A stretch of 64,000 nucleotides of DNA from JACPUW01 sp049115495 (GTDB lineage Bacteria > Bacteroidota > Bacteroidia > CAILMK01 > JACPUW01), in assembly GCA_049115495.1 (NCBI GenBank), contig JAGDZV010000001.1, positions 186,001 through 250,000 on the forward strand, read 5' to 3'. Below the pieces are notes generated by a model that was not told the DNA's origin, ran no database searches, and worked only from the letters and a program-made list of their open reading frames with translations. The position numbers and the translations under genes are program-made. Shown one piece after another: positions 18,104 to 26,998 of the stretch. Within the stretch, counting starts at the first letter, position 1, and every line of letters starts with the position of its first letter.

Positions 18104-18825
18104 TGGAATTACAAATACCCTTTTATTTAAAAATCTTCTTTTACCTGTTGGTGGGCGCAGGTTTTACTTTTTTAATGGCATTATTTAAAAAAGGCGTTAT
18201 TAATTCGAAAACCGATCGAGAAAAGGGCGCTGCACTACAAGGTAAGGTTATGCTCTTTTTAATAGCATGGGTAATGCTATTGCTCTTTGGTAGTTACTCG
18301 GGCTTTTTCTCAAATTTTGAAGCACTGCCACCAAGACCTTTATTAATTATTCTCATTACACTAATTGGCATAATTCTGTTAGTTAGAAATAAGACTTACC
18401 AAACAATTGTAAGCGGCGTTTCACCACAATTCATTATCTATTTTCAGGCTTTTAGAGTTCCACTAGAAATTTGGCTTTGGTTGCTATTTAAAAATGAGAT
18501 AATTCCAGTGCAAATGACTTTTGAAGGCTACAATTTTGATGTTGTACCTGTCTTATTAGCTCCAATTGTTGGATATGTAGTATTTGTAAAAAAAACCGCG
18601 CCTATTTGGGTAGCAAAAGCATGGAATTACTTTGGAATACTAACAGTCATTATCATTGTAACCATTGCGGCTTTGAGTATGCCAACTCCTTTAAGGCAGT
18701 TTTTGAATGAGCCAACTAACACCATTATTGTTTATTTTCCATATGTTTTACTGCCAGGGTTTCTTGTACCATTAGCCATTTTGCTTCATGTAACAAGCCT
18801 AATGCAGCTTAAGAATAATAAATAG
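18103..18825 (+). CDS. Conserved multi-pass membrane protein, function unknown
   Basis: 240 residues with about seven hydrophobic helices and short loops, translationally coupled to the preceding TlpA-like gene through a TAATG overlap. A conserved-looking loop, SGVSPQFIIYFQAFRVPLEIW, lies in the centre. There are no recognisable catalytic motifs or nucleotide-binding signatures. Coupling to a periplasmic thiol reductase could mean it passes electrons or helps place the partner, but nothing in the sequence demonstrates this: it has few cysteines, unlike DsbD/CcdA proteins. I do not recognise a named family. Confidence 0.75.
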   Translation: MELQIPFYLKIFFYLLVGAGFTFLMALFKKGVINSKTDREKGAALQGKVMLFLIAWVMLLLFGSYSGFFSNFEALPPRPLLIILITLIGIILLVRNKTYQTIVSGVSPQFIIYFQAFRVPLEIWLWLLFKNEIIPVQMTFEGYNFDVVPVLLAPIVGYVVFVKKTAPIWVAKAWNYFGILTVIIIVTIAALSMPTPLRQFLNEPTNTIIVYFPYVLLPGFLVPLAILLHVTSLMQLKNNK

Positions 18826-18938
18826 CAACGAAGAATCAAATTTGAGATAGCTTACATAAATGGAGAACTGAAAATTGAAAACTGTGAATAGTTTAGCGAC
18901 AATCAATAACGAGTAACCCTGTCTTACAACGAAATTAT

Positions 18939-19550
18939 TTGAAAAAGGGATTTGAAATAGCTCTAATATTCTTAACCGCCATATTAAAATGGATATTGGT
19001 TGACGCCTATGGACTTAGAGGGTATTTCATTCCAACGGCATTTTTAATTTGGCTCGCCTTTATTGTTTACAATGTAAGAGTTGAAGAGAATTTCTTCATT
19101 AATGCAGGTTTCAATAAAAGAAACTTAAAGCCTACCTCATTAATCTCTTTAATACTCATTATTGGTTTTTCAGGTATTATGATTGGTTATGGTAAGCTAA
19201 ATCACTTTGACATAAATACCCGTAATTTTACCATAGCCGTTTGTACTTATCCCATTTGGGGTCTTTTACAACAGTTTATAGTTATGCGCTTTGTAGCATC
19301 AAATCTGCAAAGTTTAAACTTAAACAAAGCAAAGGTCATTACAATTACAACCTTTGCATTTGGGGTAGTGCATATTCCAATTTGGCCACTTTTTGCGGCA
19401 ACTTGTTTAATTGGGTTTGCATTTACCGCCTTGTATATCAGGTATAAAAATCTTTGGCCATTGGGAATTGCACATGGAATTTTAGGCGCTTTTTTCTATT
19501 TTTATGTACTAAACGAAGATCCAATTGCTCAACTCTTGCTCACATTCTAA
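18939..19550 (+). CDS. CPBP-type intramembrane protease homolog with altered motif 1
   Basis: 203-residue membrane protein with about six helices. Motif 2 of the CPBP (Abi/Rce1) family is present as FGVVH (FxxxH) and motif 3 as HGILGAFF. Motif 1, normally EExxxR, reads QQFIVMR, so the catalytic glutamate pair is replaced by glutamines. Active members use the glutamate to activate water for prenylprotein or peptide cleavage, so this one may be inactive, or belong to a QQ-type branch with another role. The start is TTG at 18939; the protein begins MKKGFEIALIF, a good membrane-insertion start. The next gene begins directly after its stop. Confidence 0.78.
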   Translation: MKKGFEIALIFLTAILKWILVDAYGLRGYFIPTAFLIWLAFIVYNVRVEENFFINAGFNKRNLKPTSLISLILIIGFSGIMIGYGKLNHFDINTRNFTIAVCTYPIWGLLQQFIVMRFVASNLQSLNLNKAKVITITTFAFGVVHIPIWPLFAATCLIGFAFTALYIRYKNLWPLGIAHGILGAFFYFYVLNEDPIAQLLLTF

Positions 19551-19988
19551 ATGCCTATGAAACGTAAACACCTTAAATTTATAATGATTGTAGCTTTAGG
19601 CATTTTGATTTTCCAATTTTCAATTGCATTTAAAAATATAGAAAAGCTTTCGCTTGCCCAATCAGTTGAAGGCACATGGGTGCAAACCCATTATGCGAGT
19701 GGAAAATATGAATTCACAAGAAGTAAAACATTCCTTAGGCAAAACCCTGGATTGCGATTTAATAAAAATGGTGCAATGGTTAGCAGAGCCAATGCCAGTT
19801 GGTGTGGCACACCCCCAATAACCTACAATAATTATTCAGGTAGTTATAGTATTAACGAAAAAGACTCAACTATACATGCCATATATGATTTTTGGGGTGG
19901 TAAAGTTGATCAAGTTTTTTTGGTGAAACTTATTGGCAAATCAGAATTAGTGTTGGAATCCATTGAACGAAAAACTATTAAACCATAG
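19551..19988 (+). CDS. Membrane-anchored lipocalin-like hypothetical protein
   Basis: 145 residues. An N-terminal hydrophobic helix (MIVALGILIFQFSIA, about 12-26) acts as a signal or anchor, followed by a small beta-rich domain starting SVEGTWVQTHY, a GxW opening like those of lipocalin or calycin folds. YSGSYSINEKDSTIHAIYDFWGG continues the strand pattern. The ATG follows the stop of the preceding CPBP gene with no gap, so the two are coupled. A ligand-binding role would be inference only. I do not recognise a named family. Confidence 0.7.
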   Translation: MPMKRKHLKFIMIVALGILIFQFSIAFKNIEKLSLAQSVEGTWVQTHYASGKYEFTRSKTFLRQNPGLRFNKNGAMVSRANASWCGTPPITYNNYSGSYSINEKDSTIHAIYDFWGGKVDQVFLVKLIGKSELVLESIERKTIKP

Positions 19989-20111
19989 TTAGTCCCTTAG
20001 TCACAGCAACTTTATCTCAAAAACTCAGATTGTTATAGCCTCTAAAATCATCAAAATTTGAAATCGCCATATTCAAAGACTACATTTGGTGTAAACCAAA
20101 ACTACAAACTA

Positions 20112-20342
20112 ATGAAAACCATGACCTGCAAACAGTTAGGCGGTGCCTGTGATCTAGAGTTTAAGGCTGATACTTTTGAAGAAATGGCTAAAATGAGCCA
20201 AACACACGGTAAAGAAATGATGAATGATACGGCTCATATGCAGGCCATGCAAAATATGATGAGCCTAATGCAAGATCCTTCGTCAATGCAAAAGTGGATG
20301 GCTGAAAAAAAAGCTGAATTTGACGCCTTGCCAAACGTTTAA
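20112..20342 (+). CDS. DUF1059-like small protein
   Basis: 76 residues starting at ATG 20112 (MKTMTCKQLGGACD); an upstream TTG at 20058 would add 18 residues unlike the family. The opening TCKQLGGACDLEF with two cysteines and a following helix EEMAKMSQTHGKEM is characteristic of small DUF1059 proteins, and the C-terminal MQKWMAEKKAEFDAL is shared by Bacteroidota versions. Function unknown. It is encoded alone between the membrane-protein cluster and the convergent repressor gene. Confidence 0.75.
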   Translation: MKTMTCKQLGGACDLEFKADTFEEMAKMSQTHGKEMMNDTAHMQAMQNMMSLMQDPSSMQKWMAEKKAEFDALPNV

Positions 20343-20376
20343 AAGCACATTTTTTTAGGTAACTACTGGATTTAGT

Positions 20377-21033
20377 CTACACTTTTTTAACCAAAAGCTT
20401 TTCACAAACTTTTTCACTCAAGGTTTCGCTGTTATGAGCCGCGTAGCTTACCAGCATACTGTTATCAAACGACTCTATGGCCTTAATATGAATTTGCGTT
20501 TTTAGCCCAATCTCACGGCTATCTAAAAACTCTAGAAACTGCTTTGTAGAATTGCTCAGGGCCACAACATTAACAACATCGCCCAAGTTACATTCGCTAA
20601 GTTTCTTGTAGTTCTGCTCAATTACTTGGCCTGATTTATCAGGAATGGGAGAACCATGGGGATCTACTTTTGGGTAGTCCATTAATTGGTCCATTCTATC
20701 AAAAAAAGCCGGTGATTTTATATGTTCAATTTGTTCGGCAATTTCATGAACATCTTCCCAGCCAAAGCCCATTTGTTCAACTAGAAACATTTCGGTTAAA
20801 CGATGCTTTCTAATAATAAGAGCACCTGCTTTTCTTCCCTTTTCTTCAAGTTTTAATGGCTTGTATTTCTCATAAGTAACATATCCTTCTTGATGTAGTG
20901 ACTTTACCATACTATTTACGGTAGGTTTGCTCACAGCCATATGATGGCTGAGGTCAGAAATATTTACATCTCCTTTATCGTTGGCAATGTTAAAAAGCGC
21001 TTTTAGATAGTTTTCTACGGTACTAGTAGCCAT
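20377..21033 (-). CDS. DtxR/MntR-family metal-dependent transcriptional repressor
   Basis: 218 residues from ATG 21033 (a TTG at 21057 would add eight). The N-terminal winged helix TVENYLKALFNI...SDLSHHMAVSKPTVNSMVKSL is the DtxR-type DNA-binding domain. It is followed by the dimerisation/metal domain with RKHRLTEMFL, DVHEIAEQIEHIKS and DYPKVDPHGSPIP, which supply the usual His, Glu and Asp ligands, and by an FeoA/SH3-like C-terminal domain. It should repress metal-uptake genes when bound to Mn(II) or Fe(II). It is divergent from a TonB receptor, and a palindrome of the expected type lies between them, so local regulation is likely. Confidence 0.92.
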   Translation of the reverse strand: MATSTVENYLKALFNIANDKGDVNISDLSHHMAVSKPTVNSMVKSLHQEGYVTYEKYKPLKLEEKGRKAGALIIRKHRLTEMFLVEQMGFGWEDVHEIAEQIEHIKSPAFFDRMDQLMDYPKVDPHGSPIPDKSGQVIEQNYKKLSECNLGDVVNVVALSNSTKQFLEFLDSREIGLKTQIHIKAIESFDNSMLVSYAAHNSETLSEKVCEKLLVKKV

Positions 21034-21084
21034 TAAACTTTTGGTTCTGTAGTGCAAAGTAAAAACATAATTCGAATAAAATTT

Positions 21085-21100
21085 GTTAGAGTAATCTAAC
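21085..21100. promoter_or_regulatory. Palindromic operator, probable DtxR-family site
   Basis: Perfect inverted repeat GTTAGA-GTAA-TCTAAC. Its right arm overlaps the -7-like box TAACTTTG (21097-21104), an exact match to TAnnTTTG, 34 bp before the TonB receptor start. A repressor bound here would block that promoter. The site is the only clear palindrome in the divergent intergenic region. Confidence 0.7.
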
Positions 21101-21137
21101 TTTGTATTTTTGAATACTCAAAACTATTTGCTAGACT

Positions 21138-23528
21138 GTGCAAAAACTTATTTCTAATACTTTTAATATTTTGCTTTTGGCCGCTATTTTTAGTTGCCAA
21201 CCTTTAATGGCTCAAACCGGAAGTTTAAGTGGTACGGTAATTAGTGATGGAAAACCAGTGGAGTTTGCAAACGTGGTACTTAAAGGAAGTAATATTGGGG
21301 TACCAACCGATGCTTCTGGAGTATTTTTAATAGAAGACATCCCAGTAGGTAAGCATCAACTATTAATATCGGCCATTGGTTATATCACTATAATTCAAGA
21401 AATAGCAATTAGTGAAAATGTTAGACTCGATAAAGAATTTGCAATTGATGCGGATATTTTGAATCTTTCCCAAATTGTTATTACAGGCTCACGAAATACT
21501 ATTGAAAAACACAATTCGCCTGTTATAGTAAACGCCGTTGGGGCCAGAACCCTTGAGCTAACACAATCTATAAACATTGCTGACGGATTGAATTATTCGC
21601 CGGGTTTAAGAGTAGAAAACAATTGCCAAAATTGTGGATTTACACAACTCAGAATGAATGGGTTAGATGGCCCATATTCACAAGTTCTTATAAATAGCCG
21701 ACCAATTTTCTCAGCCTTAGCTGGCGTATATGGACTGGAAATGCTACCTGCCAATATGGTTGATAGAATTGAAGTAGTACGTGGCGGAGGATCAGTTATG
21801 TACGGTGGCAACGGAATTGCCGGCACTGTAAACATCATTACAAAAGATCCGTTTGAAAACAGCTTTGAAGTTGGTATAAATCAATCTCTAATTGCAGGCT
21901 TCGCTTCCGATAGAACAGTAAATTTTAATGGGTCAATAGTTTCTGAAGACATAAAAAAGGGCATTACATTTTTTGGTTTTAACAGAAGCCGAGACCACTG
22001 GGATGCCAACGGTGATGGATTCTCTGAGATTGTAGCCCTTAAAAACAATACTTTTGGTTTTGATGCATTTTACGAGCTAAGCGATAATAGTAAAATTAAA
22101 TTAGGCGCCTATTACATTAATGAATTTAGAAGAGGTGGAAACAAGTTTGAACTTTTCCCTCATCAGGCCGATGTTGCAGAACGGCTTGAACATGATATTG
22201 TAAGTTTTAACTTAAGCTACGACTACTTAAGTGATAATCAGAAACATAAGCTATCGGCCTACAGTTCTATTCAAAATGTAGATAGAAACAGTTATTATGG
22301 TGCAGGCGGAAGAGTTTTATTACCAGGAGATAGCCTAACCGAAGATGATATTTTGGCGCTTAATGCTTATGGTAAATCTTCAGATATTTCAACTGTAAAT
22401 GGCTTTCAATATCAAATGTATATCAGCCCAACGCTTACTTTAACGGCAGGGTCTGAATACATTTTTAATGATGTAATTGATGAACTACCTGGTTACAACC
22501 GCACAATAGACCAAAGAGTAGCTACCTGGGGAACTTTTGCTGAGCTAGAAGTGAAACCAACAAGTAGGCTAACTTTACTTTTAGGTGGTCGTTTTGATAA
22601 CCTGAGAATTGACGGAAAGTATAATCTTGAACAAGAAATCTTCACTAACAATAAGAAGTTAAATGTTTTTATACCGCGGTTTTCGGCCATGTACAGCTTA
22701 AAAGAGAACCTAAAGTTAAGAGCATCAATTGCACAAGGTTATAGAGGACCACAAGCTTTTGATGAAGATTTACATCTTGAAACTGTAGGCGGTGCAGTAA
22801 GGTTTGTTAAAATTGATCCGGATCTTGAAGTAGAAACTTCAAATAGTGCTAACATCTCCTTAAACTATGAGAAATATATAGGCAAAAAGCAAATGAACTT
22901 TGTTGTTGAAGGGTTCTATACTCAACTGCTTAACCCTTTCATTTTTGCTGGTCAAGAAGAGTTGCCAAATGGAGTATCTGTAATTACAAAAAGAAATGGA
23001 TCAGGCGCAACCGTTTCTGGTATTAATATTGAAGCTAATGTTGCCTACAGCAGCAAGTTGATTATTCAAACAGGAGCAACCTTACAGAGAGCGTTGTATA
23101 ATGAACAAGAGGAAATTTGGGCTCCTGAAGAACCAAATGAAAATTTAGAGGCAACCACTACAAACAAAATTCTTAGAACCCCAAATACCTACGGATACTT
23201 CTCTGTGGTATATAGCCCAACCACTCCTTTTACTATTGCCTATTCTGGTGTATTTACTGGTTCAATGAATGTTGCCCACGTAATTGACCCAACAACTGAG
23301 CAAACTATTATAAAATCAACTGATGCCTTTTTAGAAAATAATATTAAGCTCAGCTATTCATTTAATAAAGAATCACACAACAAAGCCCAAATTTTTGGTG
23401 GGGTACAAAATATATTCAATAGTTATCAATCTGATTTTGATTTTGGTGCCAATAGAGACGCAGGTTATGTTTACGGACCAATGAGCCCAAGAACCTATTT
23501 TATAGGCTTTAAATTTGGAATAGACTAA
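21138..23528 (+). CDS. TonB-dependent receptor, probable metal-complex uptake
   Basis: 796-residue outer-membrane receptor. Signal peptide (ending PLMAQ), carboxypeptidase-regulatory-like domain (about 28-115, SGTVISDGKPVEFANVVLKG), plug domain (about 120-235, with NCQNCGFTQLRMNG and IEVVRGGGSVMYGGNGIAGTVNI) and a 22-stranded barrel ending FIGFKFGID. The paired cysteines NCQNC in the plug recur in Bacteroidota receptors next to metal regulators. The start is GTG 21138. Its promoter overlaps a DtxR-type palindrome next to the divergent repressor gene, so it is probably induced by Fe or Mn shortage. There is no SusD-like partner, which argues against glycan uptake. Confidence 0.9.
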   Translation: MQKLISNTFNILLLAAIFSCQPLMAQTGSLSGTVISDGKPVEFANVVLKGSNIGVPTDASGVFLIEDIPVGKHQLLISAIGYITIIQEIAISENVRLDKEFAIDADILNLSQIVITGSRNTIEKHNSPVIVNAVGARTLELTQSINIADGLNYSPGLRVENNCQNCGFTQLRMNGLDGPYSQVLINSRPIFSALAGVYGLEMLPANMVDRIEVVRGGGSVMYGGNGIAGTVNIITKDPFENSFEVGINQSLIAGFASDRTVNFNGSIVSEDIKKGITFFGFNRSRDHWDANGDGFSEIVALKNNTFGFDAFYELSDNSKIKLGAYYINEFRRGGNKFELFPHQADVAERLEHDIVSFNLSYDYLSDNQKHKLSAYSSIQNVDRNSYYGAGGRVLLPGDSLTEDDILALNAYGKSSDISTVNGFQYQMYISPTLTLTAGSEYIFNDVIDELPGYNRTIDQRVATWGTFAELEVKPTSRLTLLLGGRFDNLRIDGKYNLEQEIFTNNKKLNVFIPRFSAMYSLKENLKLRASIAQGYRGPQAFDEDLHLETVGGAVRFVKIDPDLEVETSNSANISLNYEKYIGKKQMNFVVEGFYTQLLNPFIFAGQEELPNGVSVITKRNGSGATVSGINIEANVAYSSKLIIQTGATLQRALYNEQEEIWAPEEPNENLEATTTNKILRTPNTYGYFSVVYSPTTPFTIAYSGVFTGSMNVAHVIDPTTEQTIIKSTDAFLENNIKLSYSFNKESHNKAQIFGGVQNIFNSYQSDFDFGANRDAGYVYGPMSPRTYFIGFKFGID

Positions 23529-23636
23529 ACTACATCAAACAGTAAGGTTTTAACTTTTGAGCTTATTTTGGGTTTGCATTAAATTGAACATTTTAGCTAC
23601 AGGCAATTCATAATTATTTATTGCTAATATTGATTC

Positions 23637-24086
23637 ATGAAAATCCTTAAAGCCACAATAAGTCATTTAGAAGAATTGAGCTGTTTATTTGATGCCTACA
23701 GAGTGTTTTATAGGAAAGAATCTGATGTTTTTTCAGCAAATGAGTTTTTAAGAGAAAGACTTAACAATGGTGATTCAGAGATTTTTGTTAGCGAAAACAC
23801 CAATGGCCAATTAACCGGATTTGTGCAGCTTTATCCATTGTTTTCTTCTACCAAAATGAGAAAGTTATGGCTACTAAACGACCTTTTTGTAGCAGAAGAT
23901 CAAAGAGGCAAAGGATACTCGGTGGCACTTATTGAAAAGGCAAAAGAACTGGTTAAAAACTCAAAAGCATGCGGTATGTTTCTCGAAACTGAAAAAAGCA
24001 ATATTATAGGCAACCATCTATATCCAAAAGTTGGGTTTATACCAAATGAAGTATCAAATTATTATGAATGGAATTGTGACCTATAA
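23637..24086 (+). CDS. GNAT-family N-acetyltransferase
   Basis: 149 residues covering one complete GNAT domain. Motif A, the acetyl-CoA pyrophosphate loop, is VAEDQRGKGYS (R90-G91-K92-G93-Y94) preceded by LNDLFV, and motif B includes GMFLETEKSNIIGNHLYPKVGF. The N-terminal ATISHLEELSCLFDAYRVFY is the usual substrate-binding opening. It should acetylate an amine on a small molecule or protein in the cytoplasm; the substrate cannot be read from sequence. It is a single gene between the TonB receptor and the convergent nuclease gene. Confidence 0.88.
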   Translation: MKILKATISHLEELSCLFDAYRVFYRKESDVFSANEFLRERLNNGDSEIFVSENTNGQLTGFVQLYPLFSSTKMRKLWLLNDLFVAEDQRGKGYSVALIEKAKELVKNSKACGMFLETEKSNIIGNHLYPKVGFIPNEVSNYYEWNCDL

Positions 24087-24112
24087 AATTAACTCACCAT
24101 TTTAGAAAGGCC

Positions 24113-25843
24113 TTATTCAATAATAAGTTTCTTAAAATAGCTATCTCCGCCTACACTTATTTCTAAGAAATATACACCCTTATTTAGCATACTTACATCA
24201 ATTGGCATATTATCGTAATTAGTTATTTGATAAACACGCCCCATTACATCTACAATTTTTAAAGAGATAATTGGATTATGAACTAAAATATTAACATAAT
24301 CTTTTGCTGGGTTAGGGAAAAGCTCAACTTCTGTGTTATTCCAGTTTGAATGGCCCGTTGGTTTATCGAGCACATTATAATCAACCACTACGGGCAAATG
24401 GTCGGCAGCTAGGTCAGTATCTTCAGCATCAAGGCCATATTTAGCTAACCTATCAGTACTCATTGTAGCAGTATTTAGCACAAATGACTTTTTTGATTCC
24501 AACCTACTATCTGTATAAAACTGGTAATCTAACCTGCCTGGTGGGTATATTCTATTGTTACTAAAACTACGCCAAGTATAAACTTTGTTTTCATCAGCAT
24601 GGTAGGGTTTAGCGTCGGCTAAACCGGTTTCGTCCCAATCGGGCAAAAATGGTTGGCCATGTTTACTTGTGTTTTGAATGTCACCGGTCATTATCGTTTC
24701 AACTTGTTGCTTAAACCCTACAAGATTGAAGTCCCCTAAGTAAATAATTGGTGTATTCAGTTCAAGGTCAATTTCGCCACCTTTGCTCTTGGCATCACGT
24801 ACAAAAGAACAAAACTCATCTACTTGGTCTTGCCTACCACTATTATTACTACAGCAAGGCAAATGATTGTTTACTACCAAAAGGTCAGTTCCATATTCTT
24901 CAGGAAGGTCAATCAATGTGACCAAATGCCGATTAAAGGTCCACGATTCTAGAATAGGCCATTTGCTAACTGTTACCAAATCGCTTGAATTTTTTGCATG
25001 CCAGGTAGCATTATCAATTGGCAGCCAGGTATTAAAGTAATCTATTGCTTCGGCTGAAGAAGTACTCCTACTCTCTTGGAAAGCATAAATATCTCCATTT
25101 ATAGCCTTAGCAACCGAGCGTAAGTTTTTTAGCTTTTCTGCCCCCGCCCAGCCTGAGTTAAACAACACATTATAAGTAATTACCCTAATCTCATAATTGT
25201 TGGTTTTTTCAATTTTTATGGGTTCATAAGCTGTTTGTACATTTTCTTTAAAAGAATAGTAAAACACATCGCCTTTATTTGGCATTATATCGCCGTCATT
25301 TTTTTCTTGAAACAAAATGCCAATTGAGTCGGTATTAAAAATGTTATTTCCGTTTACTCGAGTTTTCAGATCAATTGATATTTCAAATTCAAAAGTGCTT
25401 ACCGTTGGTGCCGATAAAAACCCTAAATCTCCAAAATAAAGCGTTACAGTATTTGTACCTGAGTAGTAATAGGCTTCCCTAGCCAAAAAGTCTATCGAAA
25501 GCTCAATTCCATAGTTTTCTTGAATCTGCTGACCAGTTTGCGAATTGGCATCAAGATCAAAATGCAACAATAGATCTTGAGAAAAGATATTATTTACAAG
25601 GTTAATCTCATTACCCAATTGGCAATAAATGTAAAGGTTGCTTTTGTCATTGGCTACCTTAAAACTAAATAGGTCAATACCATCTGTAATATCTTGGCCA
25701 TCATCATATCCACTTTTTACCGATGTCCAGTCTTCATAATCCTCATCAATAGCAATGTTTGGGATTTGGGCTTGAATTGGAATTACAGCAGAAACCAACA
25801 AAAACGTAAATAGTATTTTTTTAAAAAAGATTACTGCTTGCAT
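24113..25843 (-). CDS. T9SS-secreted endonuclease/exonuclease/phosphatase-family protein
   Basis: 576 residues from ATG 25843 (other in-frame starts at 25852 and 25870). After the signal peptide (ending IPIQAQ), residues 20-190 form a beta-rich domain resembling DOMON/CBM9-type sensors. The EEP domain carries FQESRS (metal-binding Glu, about 257), NNHLP, GDFNLVG (about 370) and the terminal AADHLPVVVDY pair. The C-terminus from LFPNPAKD (about 514) is a type A sorting domain. It probably cleaves extracellular DNA, or a phosphodiester or phosphate ester, at the cell surface, a common route to phosphate and nucleotides in marine Bacteroidota. Whether it is a nuclease or phosphatase is open. Confidence 0.88.
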   Translation of the reverse strand: MQAVIFFKKILFTFLLVSAVIPIQAQIPNIAIDEDYEDWTSVKSGYDDGQDITDGIDLFSFKVANDKSNLYIYCQLGNEINLVNNIFSQDLLLHFDLDANSQTGQQIQENYGIELSIDFLAREAYYYSGTNTVTLYFGDLGFLSAPTVSTFEFEISIDLKTRVNGNNIFNTDSIGILFQEKNDGDIMPNKGDVFYYSFKENVQTAYEPIKIEKTNNYEIRVITYNVLFNSGWAGAEKLKNLRSVAKAINGDIYAFQESRSTSSAEAIDYFNTWLPIDNATWHAKNSSDLVTVSKWPILESWTFNRHLVTLIDLPEEYGTDLLVVNNHLPCCSNNSGRQDQVDEFCSFVRDAKSKGGEIDLELNTPIIYLGDFNLVGFKQQVETIMTGDIQNTSKHGQPFLPDWDETGLADAKPYHADENKVYTWRSFSNNRIYPPGRLDYQFYTDSRLESKKSFVLNTATMSTDRLAKYGLDAEDTDLAADHLPVVVDYNVLDKPTGHSNWNNTEVELFPNPAKDYVNILVHNPIISLKIVDVMGRVYQITNYDNMPIDVSMLNKGVYFLEISVGGDSYFKKLIIE

Positions 25844-25993
25844 AAAAAACATATTAAAAGCTAAAAACAAACCTAGGCTAAGTCACAAACTCGGGCAATA
25901 TATTTAATGTAATTACATATAAACTTCTTGTAAGTTTTAGAAATGCTTCTTTGTACATGGATTTCGAAGCTTACAAATAATTGAATGTAATTA

Positions 25994-26995
25994 TTATTTC
26001 AAAACCTCTAGGGCTCTTTCAATGATCATATCTTTTCCATTTACTTCGTCGGCAGCCGTTGTAAAAACGGTTTCATCAGGAGCAAAACCTAGCTCAAATG
26101 ACGAACCATCTGCCAAAGTAAATTCTCCTGCCGAGTATCGATATTTCCAACCATTTGCTAAAACAGAGCCAACGGCTAAGCCAGTACCCCCACCTGTAGT
26201 ATCTCCAACTAAGGTAACGTTTGGCAATTGACTCATATAAGCAGCAAACACATTACAACTTGAATAGCTGCCACGGTTAGTTAAAACGGCGATTTCTTGT
26301 TTAAAAAGGGGCTTATCTCCTATTGGTTCTATAAGGATTTCTTCAGATGTATAAACAGCCTTACCCTCGTAATTTGAACGAGTTACAAGGTTTCCAAAGT
26401 GCTGCTCGTCCTTAACTATGAATTGCATAAGCTGAGAAATATTGTCGGCAGCCCCACCATTATTATCTCTAACATCAATTATCAGCCCGTCACAATCAGA
26501 GAAATAAGAACCTAAGTTCTTTAACTGATCATTGGTGAAATTATCACTAAAAGAGCCATAATACAAATAGCCAATATTCTCATTTAACTTGGCATAAACA
26601 AAGGGCCCAATCTCATTTATTTCGCCCAAATATTGTCTTTGAATAAAACTGAAGTTGAAATTTGATTCATAATCAAGAAAAACATCGTAGTGTAAAAAGG
26701 TATTGAAACCGGCATACAAACTGGCATGACCATCGTCAAGCTCAGCAATGAGATCACTTAGTAAAGAAAAGAAATTTTGATTGTTCATGGGGCTTTGCGA
26801 AAGCGAATCGTAGCGGTTGCTTACACTCTCCCAATCAATTTCTTTCATTTCAAAAAAGCTGTAATTGCTCCCAATCTCATTGCAGATATCTCTCACTATT
26901 TCGTTTTGATCATTTTCTGGTACAGAATCCATCCAAATTCCTTGGCAAGAAGTAAGAATCATTAATGTTAAAAATACCAAGCTTAGATTTTTCAT
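25994..26995 (-). CDS. S41-family peptidase lipoprotein
   Basis: 333-residue lipoprotein (lipobox ILTSC, Cys 17). It has an N-terminal helical cap with ELDDGHASLY and the S41 core GLIIDVRDNNGGAADN (about 171-186). The nucleophile loop is NRGSYSSCNVF (about 240-248) followed by VGDTTGGGTG. Tail-specific proteases normally have a lysine after the GExT stretch; here it is replaced, as in the tricorn/RBP3-like subfamily. It lacks a PDZ domain between cap and core. It is the last gene of a tight minus-strand operon, only 3 bp after the preceding gene. It is probably a periplasmic or surface peptidase. Confidence 0.86.
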   Translation of the reverse strand: MKNLSLVFLTLMILTSCQGIWMDSVPENDQNEIVRDICNEIGSNYSFFEMKEIDWESVSNRYDSLSQSPMNNQNFFSLLSDLIAELDDGHASLYAGFNTFLHYDVFLDYESNFNFSFIQRQYLGEINEIGPFVYAKLNENIGYLYYGSFSDNFTNDQLKNLGSYFSDCDGLIIDVRDNNGGAADNISQLMQFIVKDEQHFGNLVTRSNYEGKAVYTSEEILIEPIGDKPLFKQEIAVLTNRGSYSSCNVFAAYMSQLPNVTLVGDTTGGGTGLAVGSVLANGWKYRYSAGEFTLADGSSFELGFAPDETVFTTAADEVNGKDMIIERALEVLK

Positions 26996-26998
26996 TAG

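Noticed and set aside
18826..18938. AACTGAAAATTGAAAACTG-type short repeats
   Set aside because: Simple AT-rich tract without stem or second distant copy; taken as low-complexity intergenic sequence.
25907..25918. ATGTAATTACAT palindrome upstream of the S41/nuclease genes
   Set aside because: Twelve-base AT-rich palindrome; expected by chance at this base composition, and no repeat was seen at a second promoter.
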